Below are positions 8,421-16,073 of a stretch of 37,713 bases of DNA, one piece after another. This DNA is from Flavobacteriales bacterium UBA1937 (GTDB taxonomy: Bacteria; Bacteroidota; Bacteroidia; Flavobacteriales; Weeksellaceae), in the NCBI GenBank assembly GCA_002337005.1, contig DDFD01000050.1, positions 1 to 37,713 on the forward strand. The letters are read 5' to 3'. A program made the position numbers and the translations under genes. How positions within the stretch are numbered: position 1 is the first letter of the stretch; each line of letters begins with the position of its first letter. The notes under the pieces were generated by a model that searched no databases, was not told the origin of the DNA, and saw nothing but the letters and a program-made list of their open reading frames with translations.

Positions 8421-9326
8421 ATGATGAAAAATTTATTAATAACAATTTTCAGCTTTCTTTTTGCCATAATAAATGCTCAAACTGAAAAATACAAAGCGTC
8501 AGATTATTCACTGCCAAATAATGTAAAAACCTATAACACATTTGTTTACAAATACGATGTAGAATTAGGGAAGTACAAAGTGATAGAAAAACACATCAGG
8601 ATTTTTGAAAAAGGATTTCTGAAATATGATTATGTTTTAGACAATTACATGGGAAGATTTTCTCAAATCAAAAAATACGAATATAATACTCAAAATCAAT
8701 TGGTTTCTATACAAGAAGCGGAAGATTTCGAGAAGCCACAATATTATCCTTACCAAGATTTTTACTACGAAAACGGAAAGTTGGCGAAAATTTCGGAAGT
8801 TTTCGGGAATAAAAGAATTTTCACCGATTTCAGTTATGATAATAAAGGAAGAATTCTTAAGGAAAAAAAATATCAAGATGATCAATTGGTTTTGTCAACG
8901 GTAGATTACCATTACACTTCAGATAAAAATTATACCACCAAAAAAGTGATTTTTGTTAATGATAATTCACGAAGAACTGAAGATGCAGTTTTTGAAAATA
9001 ATTTGAAAATTTCAGAAGAAATAGATGATCCCAATGCTAAAATTTCTTACACTTTTCAGTATGATAAAAACGGAAATGAGGTGATGAAAAGCGATTTGGT
9101 GACGAATTTTGATAGTCATTACATTTACGGAAAAACGGGTGAAATCATTAAATCTAAAAAAACAGAATATGACGATTTCGAATTTGATATCGTCAATTAT
9201 TTCGAGTTTTCAGAAATCACCTACGATGATGGTTCTAAAGAAGGAAGTAAAAGCTTTGATAAAGATTTTGCTAAATCTTTCAATATGAGTGTTTTGTCTT
9301 ATGATGCAATAGATGATTTGAAATAA
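8421..9326 (+). CDS. Secreted YD-repeat-like protein 1
   Basis: A 302-residue exported protein. Two adjacent ATG codons (8421 and 8424) precede the signal peptide MKNLLITIFSFLFAIINAQ; the longer frame from 8394 would overlap the previous gene and bury the signal. The mature part contains several short units of the YDxxG type, such as FSYDNKGRILKEKKY and FQYDKNGNEV, plus YYENGKL. These resemble single YD/RHS repeats or the toxin-wrapping shells of RHS proteins, but there are too few for a full RHS cage and no toxin domain is seen. It is the first of three related genes in a row. Function unknown. Confidence 0.75.
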   Translation: MMKNLLITIFSFLFAIINAQTEKYKASDYSLPNNVKTYNTFVYKYDVELGKYKVIEKHIRIFEKGFLKYDYVLDNYMGRFSQIKKYEYNTQNQLVSIQEAEDFEKPQYYPYQDFYYENGKLAKISEVFGNKRIFTDFSYDNKGRILKEKKYQDDQLVLSTVDYHYTSDKNYTTKKVIFVNDNSRRTEDAVFENNLKISEEIDDPNAKISYTFQYDKNGNEVMKSDLVTNFDSHYIYGKTGEIIKSKKTEYDDFEFDIVNYFEFSEITYDDGSKEGSKSFDKDFAKSFNMSVLSYDAIDDLK

Positions 9327-9359
9327 AAATTTATTATTTTTGAAACATATACATTGACT

Positions 9360-10577
9360 ATGAAAAAACTTTTAGGAATTTTCGTTTTGCTTTTGTCGCA
9401 GTTTTCTTTTGCTCAAAAAGATATTGTTGTAAATTATTTGGCAGAAAATTGGGGTGTAAATAAAGATGTGGTAAAAATAGAAGAAGTGAAGTATTCTCAA
9501 GGCTTTACTTCTGGTAAGTTTGAACCGAGAGATACTAGAATTTATACTTTTAAAAACGGAAAACTCATTTCTATTGAGACACAATATTCTACAGATAAAT
9601 TAACGAACATTTTTGAATATAATGCGAAAGGAAAACCTATTAAGTTTACTCAGTTTACGTCTGGAACAGATAAGGCGACTGATAATGTATCGGTTTTTTC
9701 TTACGATAAAAAAGGAAATTTAATAGAAATTAAACCTTCTAATCCTAAATATCATTGGCAATACAAATATCAGTATCTACCAAATGGTACACTTTCTACA
9801 ATAGAAATTTTGGATAATGGAAAATTGGATTCTAAATGGCTTATCACTTCTTATCAGGATGAAAAAAACTATCAATATACCGATGAAAATTATTCTGCAA
9901 CTGATGGTAAAAAGGTTTTTGATTTAAAAGAAAGTTTGGTAAACGGAAGAAGACCAATGAAAAAAACTTCTTGGATTGAAGGTTTAGATCAATACGGCAA
10001 TGTTTTCAGAATTAGAGAAAACAACGCGGTTTTGGGTAAATTTTATTATTCCAGAAAACTCACTTATGCAAATGGAGAAACTACAGGAAGCACGGACTAC
10101 AATCCGTATTTCACAGAAGGAATAAACGGCGATGTTTCTCAATTTCCAGAAAATAAAAACCCGAAATCTATCTATAAAATTAGATTGGGAGAAGACGGAA
10201 AATTTAAATTGGTGAATCAAAATAATGAACCAATTCCTGATTTAAGCAAAGGTTTTATAAGTCCGAACAAAACAGATTTTATTTATTTTGATCCTAATAA
10301 TGGCGAAATTGCGCTTGCCGAAAATATGAAACATAGTGCGGAATTCACCGTTATGAAAGCTTATAACACGCCTTCTAAAAAATATATTGTAATTAATACA
10401 GATTATCAGTTTATCATTTTTGATAATGGCAAGCAAATTGATACGTCAAATATGAAAATTTCTCAGGATATGAATAATCTAGTGGTTTCAGAAAATAGTA
10501 TTCCTAAATATTTTATTCCTAACTTTGACAAATTAACATTTTTAAAGTTTTATCCGCTATATATTTTAGCTTTATAA
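9360..10577 (+). CDS. Secreted YD-repeat-like protein 2 with extra C-terminal region
   Basis: A 405-residue exported protein starting at the ATG at 9360; the upstream TTG at 9354 adds nothing. The signal peptide is MKKLLGIFVLLLSQFSFAQ. The first 200 residues carry YD-like units (FEYNAKGKPIKF, FSYDKKGNLIEI, YQYLPNGTLSTI). The C-terminal half, from about residue 265, is different: it contains FKLVNQNNEPIPDLSKGF and FIYFDPNNGEIALAENM, which look like beta-strand repeats of the kind that display a stored value, and it ends in a hydrophobic stretch (FLKFYPLYILAL). A TATTTTTG box at 9335-9342 could give this gene its own promoter. I recognise no named family. Confidence 0.75.
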   Translation: MKKLLGIFVLLLSQFSFAQKDIVVNYLAENWGVNKDVVKIEEVKYSQGFTSGKFEPRDTRIYTFKNGKLISIETQYSTDKLTNIFEYNAKGKPIKFTQFTSGTDKATDNVSVFSYDKKGNLIEIKPSNPKYHWQYKYQYLPNGTLSTIEILDNGKLDSKWLITSYQDEKNYQYTDENYSATDGKKVFDLKESLVNGRRPMKKTSWIEGLDQYGNVFRIRENNAVLGKFYYSRKLTYANGETTGSTDYNPYFTEGINGDVSQFPENKNPKSIYKIRLGEDGKFKLVNQNNEPIPDLSKGFISPNKTDFIYFDPNNGEIALAENMKHSAEFTVMKAYNTPSKKYIVINTDYQFIIFDNGKQIDTSNMKISQDMNNLVVSENSIPKYFIPNFDKLTFLKFYPLYILAL

Positions 10578-10587
10578 GTAACAATTG

Positions 10588-11379
10588 ATGATGAAAAAAT
10601 TTGTTTTATTTGTATTATTATCTTCTTTATTTGGTTTTTCGCAAGAAAAAATAACCACTCAGGACTTTGGACTTAATCCGAAAACCGAAACAGTGGTTTC
10701 TAAACAATCTTGGACTAATACAGATTATAACAAAGGCGTTTATGTAGAAACTCTTACCTTTTATAATACCTATCTGCAGAGCAAAAAAAATCAAGATGGA
10801 GAATATATTACAGAAGATAAATATTTTTACAATATTGATAATCAGTTGATAAGAATAGAAACCTTACACCATAATTCTGAAGAAACAGAATCCGTAAAAT
10901 TCTATTATCAAAACGGGAAACTATCTTCTAAAGAATTCTATATGAATGATAAGTTGATTACTAAAACCATTTTTACTTATGATAATAATGGGAGGTTAAG
11001 CAATGAAACTGAAAAATCTCTCAAAAACGAATTGGTTTCGGTGGTTAATTATAGCAATTATGTGAATGACAATACCTATACCAAATCTTCTGTGGATTAT
11101 AAAGATAATAAAGTCTTGCAAAAGATGGTAGAATATTATGTAAATGGTTTGGTGAGTTTAGAAGAAAGTGAAATGTATAATCTTAAATCTACCAGAAAAT
11201 TAATATATTCTACCAACCGAAGATTGGTGAAAGAAATTATCAATAATGATGAAATGAATGTTTACAGTTATAAATTTGATGAAAATGGTAACCCCATTAA
11301 AATCTTTAAAATGAATAACAGAGACAAGGGAGATTCCATCATTATGATACAAAATACCTACTCTGATTTTAAGAGTTAA
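10588..11379 (+). CDS. Secreted YD-repeat-like protein 3
   Basis: A 263-residue exported protein; ATGs at 10588 and 10591 are both possible, and the signal peptide is MKKFVLFVLLSSLFGFSQ. It has the same type of units as its two upstream neighbours: FTYDNNGRLSNE, YYQNGKLSSKEF and YKFDENGNPIKI. This supports tandem duplication followed by divergence. It starts 10 bp after the preceding stop, so co-translation is likely. Its last 11 bp overlap the end of the convergent DUF3109 gene, and no terminator hairpin is visible between them. No catalytic motif is seen and the function is unknown. Confidence 0.75.
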   Translation: MMKKFVLFVLLSSLFGFSQEKITTQDFGLNPKTETVVSKQSWTNTDYNKGVYVETLTFYNTYLQSKKNQDGEYITEDKYFYNIDNQLIRIETLHHNSEETESVKFYYQNGKLSSKEFYMNDKLITKTIFTYDNNGRLSNETEKSLKNELVSVVNYSNYVNDNTYTKSSVDYKDNKVLQKMVEYYVNGLVSLEESEMYNLKSTRKLIYSTNRRLVKEIINNDEMNVYSYKFDENGNPIKIFKMNNRDKGDSIIMIQNTYSDFKS

Positions 11380-11950
11380 ATTCTCTTTTCCATTCTTCCG
11401 CAGCTTCGCAAAGTGTTTTATAAAAATTTTCTCCGTATTTTCTAATAAGAGGTGTTTTCAGAAATTTATATACAGGAACTTGTAGCTCTTTGCCTAGTTT
11501 ACAAGCGTCACTGCATACACTCCACTCGTGATAATTAACTGCCGAAAAATTTCTATATTCAGTAATTCTGATGGGATATAGGTGACAAGAAATGGGTTTT
11601 TGCCAATCTATCGCGCCATCTTCATACGCTTTTTCTATACCACATTTGGTAATACCTTTTTCGTCATAGATTACATAAGCACATTCTCCACCATTTACCA
11701 ATGGAGTTACTAGATCTCCGTCTATATCTATTACATGTGTGCCTTGTTCTTCTATAGCAGCTACACCTTCGGGTTTTAGGTAACTTTTTATTTTCGGGAA
11801 AATTTTTTTCAAAATTTCAGTTTCATTTTGGTCTAATGGTGCACCAGCATCTCCTTCTACACAGCAAATTCCCTTACACTTAGAAAGGTTACATACAAAT
11901 TCTTCAGAAAAAATATCTTCAGAAATTAATTTATCATCTATTTGAATCAT
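11369..11950 (-). CDS. DUF3109 family cysteine-rich protein
   Basis: A 193-residue cytoplasmic protein that matches the DUF3109 family as I know it. Characteristic features are the N-terminal cluster CNLSKCKGICC (Cys at about 20, 25, 29, 30), a central KCGIEKAY, the motif PISCHLYPIRI, and a later CSDAC. The spacing of conserved cysteines suggests an iron-sulphur or zinc site; the biochemical role is not established. It follows the DUF6427 gene by 12 bp on the same strand, a likely two-gene operon. Its 3' end overlaps the convergent YD-like gene by 11 bp. Confidence 0.88.
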   Translation of the reverse strand: MIQIDDKLISEDIFSEEFVCNLSKCKGICCVEGDAGAPLDQNETEILKKIFPKIKSYLKPEGVAAIEEQGTHVIDIDGDLVTPLVNGGECAYVIYDEKGITKCGIEKAYEDGAIDWQKPISCHLYPIRITEYRNFSAVNYHEWSVCSDACKLGKELQVPVYKFLKTPLIRKYGENFYKTLCEAAEEWKREFNS

Positions 11951-11962
11951 AATCTAATTTAT

Positions 11963-12859
11963 TTAAAAAAATGTCGCAGCTTTATAAGCTAAGAGACTAA
12001 AAATAATTATCCAGAATCCTAGTTCTTTCATCCAATATTTTCTTAGAAATCTAAGCCCTCTCGCTATAATAATTACATTTGGTAAAACCAAAAGCAGTAG
12101 ATATTCATAAGATTTCCCCATATACAGAAAAACAGTAGTCAACTGTGCAATGAAGAAAAATAATAAAAAACTATATTGGTATTTACTTCTTGGGCTTTTT
12201 TTGTTAAAGTTTGCAAAATGGTCAGAGATGGCATACATCACAAATAGAACTACAGGAGCTAAAAAATATAAAGGATAAAAATCTGTACTAAGTTTGTCTA
12301 AAACTAGCGGAAGATATTGCTCGTCAAATTCTGTATAACCTAATAGATACATAACCCCAAAATAAGTCCCAAAAATCATAATTATCCCAAAGAAATACCT
12401 GAAAATATTAAGTCCAATTCTATCTGCTGTAGATATTAAATGGATAAATACAAAAATAAACATAGGCCAAGTAGTAGGAAGAAATATAAAATTAATTGCC
12501 AAAATAGAACCAATAATTAAAAATGAGTTTTTTCGGGTGTGTTCATTATCACTTGCTAGTAAATAAATCACGAAAGAGTTCGTAAATAATGACATAGCAA
12601 TTCCTATATCTAAATTTCCGGGATAAATTGCAAAAATACAAACGCTGTATAAAACCAAGGTTAAATGCGTGTTATAATTAAGTCCAATAGCATTAAAAAT
12701 GAAATAGCCCAAACCAAAACCGCAAAATGTTAAAATATCTGTAAATAGATCTAGTTCTCTGTAATCCAATATGTTAAAGTAAGTTATCAATAAAAAAAGT
12801 AAAAAAATATATACTGGTATCGAAAAAATATTGGTTTCTTTTGAGAGTAATCTAAACAT
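11963..12859 (-). CDS. DUF6427 family polytopic membrane protein
   Basis: A 298-residue protein made almost entirely of hydrophobic helices, about nine or ten, with a short basic loop near residues 218-226 (NKKSPRSKYQ). Its length, composition and position beside a small DUF6341-like gene on the opposite strand agree with the Flavobacteriia family DUF6427, recalled from annotated genomes rather than searched. No transport or catalytic motif stands out. It is first in a probable operon with the DUF3109 gene. The start at 12859 is 43 bp from the divergent gene, so the two share a control region. Confidence 0.72.
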   Translation of the reverse strand: MFRLLSKETNIFSIPVYIFLLFLLITYFNILDYRELDLFTDILTFCGFGLGYFIFNAIGLNYNTHLTLVLYSVCIFAIYPGNLDIGIAMSLFTNSFVIYLLASDNEHTRKNSFLIIGSILAINFIFLPTTWPMFIFVFIHLISTADRIGLNIFRYFFGIIMIFGTYFGVMYLLGYTEFDEQYLPLVLDKLSTDFYPLYFLAPVVLFVMYAISDHFANFNKKSPRSKYQYSFLLFFFIAQLTTVFLYMGKSYEYLLLLVLPNVIIIARGLRFLRKYWMKELGFWIIIFSLLAYKAATFF

Positions 12860-12865
12860 TTTTTA

Positions 12866-12873
12866 TATTTTTG
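12866..12873 (+). promoter_or_regulatory. -7 box for the DUF6341-like gene
   Basis: TATTTTTG matches TAnnTTTG and lies 28 bp before the ATG. TTTG at 12840-12843 is a possible -33 element, with a longer than usual 22-bp spacer, and would fall within the 5' end of the divergent gene. Confidence 0.5.
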
Positions 12874-12901
12874 TGCAAAGTTAATTTAAAATAAAATAAA
12901 A

Positions 12902-13138
12902 ATGACGTCTTTTTGGTTATTCTTAAGCGATGTGTTCAAGTTTACCTTCAGGTTTTATGACTTTGCAGGAAACGTAATGAATTGGATATTATTTTTTGTA
13001 GCAAGTGGTATCTTTACTTATTGGTGCTATGTTTTGGTATCTGTTTTGGGTAATAACAAAGACAAAGATTACCATTCTCCTACAGAAGGTAAATTCCATT
13101 ATTATAAGCCCGAAATTCATACAAAAGAGATAGAGTAA
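12902..13138 (+). CDS. DUF6341-like small membrane protein
   Basis: A 78-residue protein with a hydrophobic region from about 5 to 50, enough for one or two membrane helices (MNWILFFVASGIFTYWCYVL), and a polar, His- and Tyr-containing tail (DYHSPTEGKFHYYKPEIH). It matches my memory of DUF6341, a family conserved in Flavobacteriia next to DUF6427 membrane proteins, which is the arrangement here. Function unknown; a partner role with DUF6427 is suggested only by conserved neighbourhood. It has its own -7 box and ends before a strong hairpin terminator at 13166. Confidence 0.75.
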   Translation: MTSFWLFLSDVFKFTFRFYDFAGNVMNWILFFVASGIFTYWCYVLVSVLGNNKDKDYHSPTEGKFHYYKPEIHTKEIE

Positions 13139-13165
13139 TTTCTAGAACTCAATTGGATAAAATAT

Positions 13166-13200
13166 AAATTCCCGATACATAGTATCGGGAATTTTTGTTT
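13166..13200. terminator. Bidirectional terminator between convergent genes
   Basis: Perfect 13-bp stem AAATTCCCGATAC / GTATCGGGAATTT with loop ATA. A T run follows on the plus strand, and a T-rich stretch (TTTATATTTTA) on the minus strand, so it can stop transcription from both flanking genes. Confidence 0.87.
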
Positions 13201-13210
13201 AGTAAATTTT

Positions 13211-13648
13211 TTAGTTATGGCAAGGAACTACTACAACAGGAATATGTGAGTTTTTGGTAATATCTTTGGTAAGGCTTCCTACAAAGACATCATAAATTCC
13301 ACTTCTGCCATGGCTTCCCATTACAATATAACTTGCATTTTTTTCTTTAGCATAATTTAGAATAATATCTGCTGAGACACCTTGTTTCAGAATATGTTCG
13401 CAACCTACGCCTTTAGATTCTATTCTTTTTTGAAGTTCATTAAGTTCAGATAATTCTTCTGCTATTTCAGATTTCTCTATTTCAGGAAAGTATTGAAATC
13501 CCATATCTCCTATTGCAAACCCAATGTCTGCAGGAGCTACGTGTATCAAGCATATTTTTCCCATCACTTCTTTAGCAAAATCCACCGCTCCATCTATCAA
13601 GACATCTGTGGTGTCGGAAAAATCAACAGGTAATACAATATTTTTCAT
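13211..13648 (-). CDS. Universal stress protein, UspA family, ATP-binding type
   Basis: A 145-residue single-domain Usp. The N-terminus MKNIVLPVDFSDTTDVL is the usual first strand and loop, which fixes the start at the ATG at 13648 rather than the TTG 21 bp upstream. The ATP-binding motif G-x2-G-x9-G-S is intact at residues 111-125 (GSHGRSGIYDVFVGS), placing it with the nucleotide-binding Usps. Such proteins are usually induced by starvation or stress and work as dimers. It lies 67 bp downstream of the FAH-family gene on the same strand and ends at a bidirectional terminator. Confidence 0.93.
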   Translation of the reverse strand: MKNIVLPVDFSDTTDVLIDGAVDFAKEVMGKICLIHVAPADIGFAIGDMGFQYFPEIEKSEIAEELSELNELQKRIESKGVGCEHILKQGVSADIILNYAKEKNASYIVMGSHGRSGIYDVFVGSLTKDITKNSHIPVVVVPCHN

Positions 13649-13715
13649 GATATATGATTTTTGATACAACTAAGTTACAACAAAAAGCATGCCTTCACAA
13701 TTATTTTTATATGAT

Positions 13716-14324
13716 TTATTGTATGCGGAGACTAAGAACTTTTTCGCCTTCTAAAAACATTTCTAGCTCATCATTTTCTTCTACTTTTCCCACGCCTTTT
13801 GGTGTGCCAGTATAGATTAAATCACCAACTCTTAAGGTGAAATATTGTGAAACAAAAGAAATAATCTGGTCTGGTGAAAATAACATTAACTTGGTATTTC
13901 CGTCTTGTACCATTTCTTTATTCTTTTTGAGTTGAAATTTTAAATTTTTAAGGTCAAAATTTTCTTTTGAATAAAAATCTGAAACCACGGCACTTCCGTC
14001 AAAACCTTTTGCCAATTCCCAAGGTAAGCCTTTTCCTTTCAATTGAGATTGTAAATCTCTCGCTGTAAAATCTATTCCAAGCGCTATTTCATCATAATGT
14101 TTATGAGCGTTTTCTTCTTGAATATATTTTCCGCCTTTAGAAATTTTGATCACCACTTCTAGCTCGTAGTGTACATCATTAGAAAATTCTGGAATGTAAA
14201 AATCACTGCCTTTTTTGAGAATAGCAGTGTCTGGTTTCATAAAAATAACGGGTTTTTCAGGGATTTCGTTTCCTAATTCTTTGGCGTGTTCTGCGTAATT
14301 TCTTCCTATGCAAATGATTTTCAT
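13716..14324 (-). CDS. Fumarylacetoacetate hydrolase (FAH) family protein
   Basis: A 202-residue enzyme of the FAH fold, cleaving or decarboxylating 2-oxo acids such as acylpyruvates or oxaloacetate in a Mg-dependent reaction. It starts with MKIICIGRNYAEHAKELGN, typical of the short bacterial YcgM-like members, and has KPVIFMKP, the metal-ligand stretch HYELEVVIKI, then GIDFTARDLQ and a C-terminal GDLIYTGTPKGVG. All expected elements are present and the length is normal for this subgroup. The exact substrate cannot be read from sequence. It lies 27 bp after the preceding zinc-ribbon gene, so it may be the last member of that operon. Confidence 0.92.
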   Translation of the reverse strand: MKIICIGRNYAEHAKELGNEIPEKPVIFMKPDTAILKKGSDFYIPEFSNDVHYELEVVIKISKGGKYIQEENAHKHYDEIALGIDFTARDLQSQLKGKGLPWELAKGFDGSAVVSDFYSKENFDLKNLKFQLKKNKEMVQDGNTKLMLFSPDQIISFVSQYFTLRVGDLIYTGTPKGVGKVEENDELEMFLEGEKVLSLRIQ

Positions 14325-14351
14325 AATATATCTTTTGAAAATTTTAAATAG

Positions 14352-14792
14352 TTAATTTTTAAATTCATTTCCGCAGTAATAGCAGACGTATTTGGGTTTT
14401 TTAATTCCAATTTTTTCTAATAATAATATAATTCCATTTACACCTGGATTTTCATTGTCCCAATAGATGTTATTGGAATTGCATTTTGGACAATTAATTT
14501 TATATTTTGGTTTTTTTAAAGTATGTACAACTTCTAGAGAACTGACTAACGTTTCCGATTCTTCATTACTGAGATGAAAGTTTGAGAGTATTTCTCTGGC
14601 TATTTCTACTTCTGCATAGCTCACTAATAAATTTATTTCAGTAAAAGTATCTTCATTTTCTTTATCAAAATTAGTTTCCAGTATATTTTGAGTGTCAAAA
14701 TAACTTTTTATGCCATTTTGAGCTAAAAATTTTTTATAATTTAAAGCTTCTTCTAAAGATGTACAAGAACATAAGGTTATTAATTGTGACAT
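14352..14792 (-). CDS. DUF2007-like protein with C-terminal zinc ribbon, copy B
   Basis: A 146-residue protein. The N-terminal part (1-72) has a ferredoxin-like DUF2007 pattern, including EEALNYKKFLAQNGI and VEIAREIL. The C-terminal part is a zinc ribbon with C101-x2-C104 and C137-x2-C140 (NCPKC ... CYYCGNEF). The two Cys pairs are intact. It is clearly related to the gene immediately upstream (14805-15227): same domain order, and the same ending CYYCGNEFK. The copies have diverged greatly in the N-terminal half, so the duplication is old or the binding partners differ. It starts 12 bp after the first copy. Function unknown. Confidence 0.82.
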   Translation of the reverse strand: MSQLITLCSCTSLEEALNYKKFLAQNGIKSYFDTQNILETNFDKENEDTFTEINLLVSYAEVEIAREILSNFHLSNEESETLVSSLEVVHTLKKPKYKINCPKCNSNNIYWDNENPGVNGIILLLEKIGIKKPKYVCYYCGNEFKN

Positions 14793-14804
14793 TTAGTTTA
14801 TATT

Positions 14805-15227
14805 TTAATGCTTAAATTCATTTCCGCAGTAATAGCAAGTGTATTTACTACTCGGAACTTTTACGGGAAATCCTAATAATAACCAACTTACTCCGAAAAT
14901 TCCGTCTGGTTTTTCGTGTTGATAGATATGGTTTGAACCACATTTAGGGCAAGTAAAATCATACTCTGGATTTTCTATAGTATGTTCTACTTCCAGCGCT
15001 ACCTCTTCATTTTCTTCAAAATTTTGTAAAATTTCTTTGGCTTTTTCTACATTTTCTTCAAAAACTTGCAGTTGTAAACCATCAATTGCTTGAGAAAGCA
15101 ACCAATCTGATTGTATAGTATGTTCATTGGCAATAAAACTTCCGATGCCATTTTCTGCCAAAATTTGTTTGTCTCTATTGGCTTCAATAGGACTTTCGTA
15201 GTATTTGATGCGAATAAGGTTAGACAT
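14805..15227 (-). CDS. DUF2007-like protein with C-terminal zinc ribbon, copy A
   Basis: A 140-residue protein with a DUF2007-type N-terminal domain (about 3-70: YYESPIEANRDKQILAENGI, LQLQVFEENVEKAKEIL) and a C-terminal zinc ribbon with C93-x2-C96 and C131-x2-C134 (CPKCGSNHIY and CYYCGNEFK). DUF2007 members are called putative signal-transducing proteins; their mechanism is not known. It is a paralogue of the next gene. It starts 6 bp after the exonuclease stop codon, so the exonuclease and both zinc-ribbon proteins are probably expressed together. Confidence 0.82.
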   Translation of the reverse strand: MSNLIRIKYYESPIEANRDKQILAENGIGSFIANEHTIQSDWLLSQAIDGLQLQVFEENVEKAKEILQNFEENEEVALEVEHTIENPEYDFTCPKCGSNHIYQHEKPDGIFGVSWLLLGFPVKVPSSKYTCYYCGNEFKH

Positions 15228-15233
15228 TTTTAA

Positions 15234-15998
15234 TTAAAACTTACTCCTCAACTGAATTTTTGTCAAAACTTTTTTGGTATAAAGCGGGAAATCAGCATTT
15301 TGAATCCAACCGAAATAGCCAACATCTTTCGTGAAAACATCTTTTACTTTTTGACCTTTATATTTCCCAAAAGTAAAGATTTCTTCGTCTTTATCATCAA
15401 AAGCGATAAACCCTGCTAAATCTGCAAATTTATTATGGAAAGAAAATTCACTCAAAGATGCAATATCATTCGGTAAATCTGCATATTTTTCTACTTGAGC
15501 GTCTAAAACCTCAAAAGTCGCTAAAGTATCAGCTTCCGCAGAATGGGCATTTTCCAGAGATTTTCCGCAGTAAAATTGGTAAGCAGCACTTAGATTTCTA
15601 GGTTCCATCTTGTGGAAAATAGTTTGTGCATCTACTGGTTTGTGCTTAGATAAATCAAAATCATAACCAGCCCTTAACAGTTCTTCTGCCAAAAGCGGAA
15701 TGTCAAATCGATTAGAATTAAAACCACCTAAATCCGAATCTTTAATCATATCGATAATTTTTGGAGCCAATTCTTTAAAAGTTGGAGAATCTTTTACATC
15801 TTCGTCTGTAATTCCGTGAACTGCGGTAGATTCTGCAGGGATTGGCATTTCTGGATTTACATACCATGTTTTGCTCTCTCTAGAAGCATCAGGAAAAACC
15901 TTCAAAATACATATTTCTACAATTCTGTCCTTAGAAATATTAATTCCTGTAGTTTCAAGATCGAAAATGCAAAGCGGTTTATGGAGTTTTAGATTCAT
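15234..15998 (-). CDS. DnaQ-like 3'-5' exonuclease (DEDDh)
   Basis: A 254-residue exonuclease of the DnaQ/RNase T superfamily that removes nucleotides from 3' ends. All DEDDh residues are visible: D13 and E15 in FDLETTG, D99 in NRFDIP, H152 and D157 in HSAEADT. A C-terminal segment (about 208-240, FTFGKYKGQKVKDV) resembles the DUF3820-like tail of exonuclease X relatives. It lacks polymerase or helicase domains, so it may be a proofreading or repair exonuclease acting alone. It is first in a minus-strand run with the two zinc-ribbon proteins. Only 4 bp separate its ATG from a degenerate 7-bp tandem repeat, and no TAnnTTTG box is visible, so it may depend on read-through from pssA. Confidence 0.92.
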   Translation of the reverse strand: MNLKLHKPLCIFDLETTGINISKDRIVEICILKVFPDASRESKTWYVNPEMPIPAESTAVHGITDEDVKDSPTFKELAPKIIDMIKDSDLGGFNSNRFDIPLLAEELLRAGYDFDLSKHKPVDAQTIFHKMEPRNLSAAYQFYCGKSLENAHSAEADTLATFEVLDAQVEKYADLPNDIASLSEFSFHNKFADLAGFIAFDDKDEEIFTFGKYKGQKVKDVFTKDVGYFGWIQNADFPLYTKKVLTKIQLRSKF

Positions 15999-16002
15999 AT
16001 TT

Positions 16003-16037
16003 GTGTTACGAGTTACAAGTTATGGGTTGCGAGTTAC
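16003..16037. repeat. Degenerate 7-bp tandem repeat, family A
   Basis: Five consecutive 7-bp units: GTGTTAC, GAGTTAC, AAGTTAT, GGGTTGC, GAGTTAC. The consensus is roughly RRGTTRY. An inverted copy (GTAACTC, 16050-16056) follows. It occupies most of the gap between pssA and the exonuclease gene, immediately 5' of the exonuclease start. Confidence 0.8.
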
Positions 16038-16058
16038 GTATTTTACTTCGTAACTCGC
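16029..16058. other. Perfect hairpin overlapping the 7-bp repeat
   Basis: GCGAGTTACG (16029-16038) and CGTAACTCGC (16049-16058) form a 10-bp stem with a 10-nt loop. It lies 16 bp beyond the pssA stop codon. Neither strand has a following T run, so it is not a standard terminator; it may stabilise or attenuate the transcript. Confidence 0.65.
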
Positions 16059-16073
16059 ATCTCATACCTCATT

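Noticed and set aside
15871..16053. Plus-strand 60-residue open frame ending LRVTSYGLRVTYF
   Set aside because: It is antisense to the exonuclease gene and its repeated peptide is only a translation of the GAGTTAC array.
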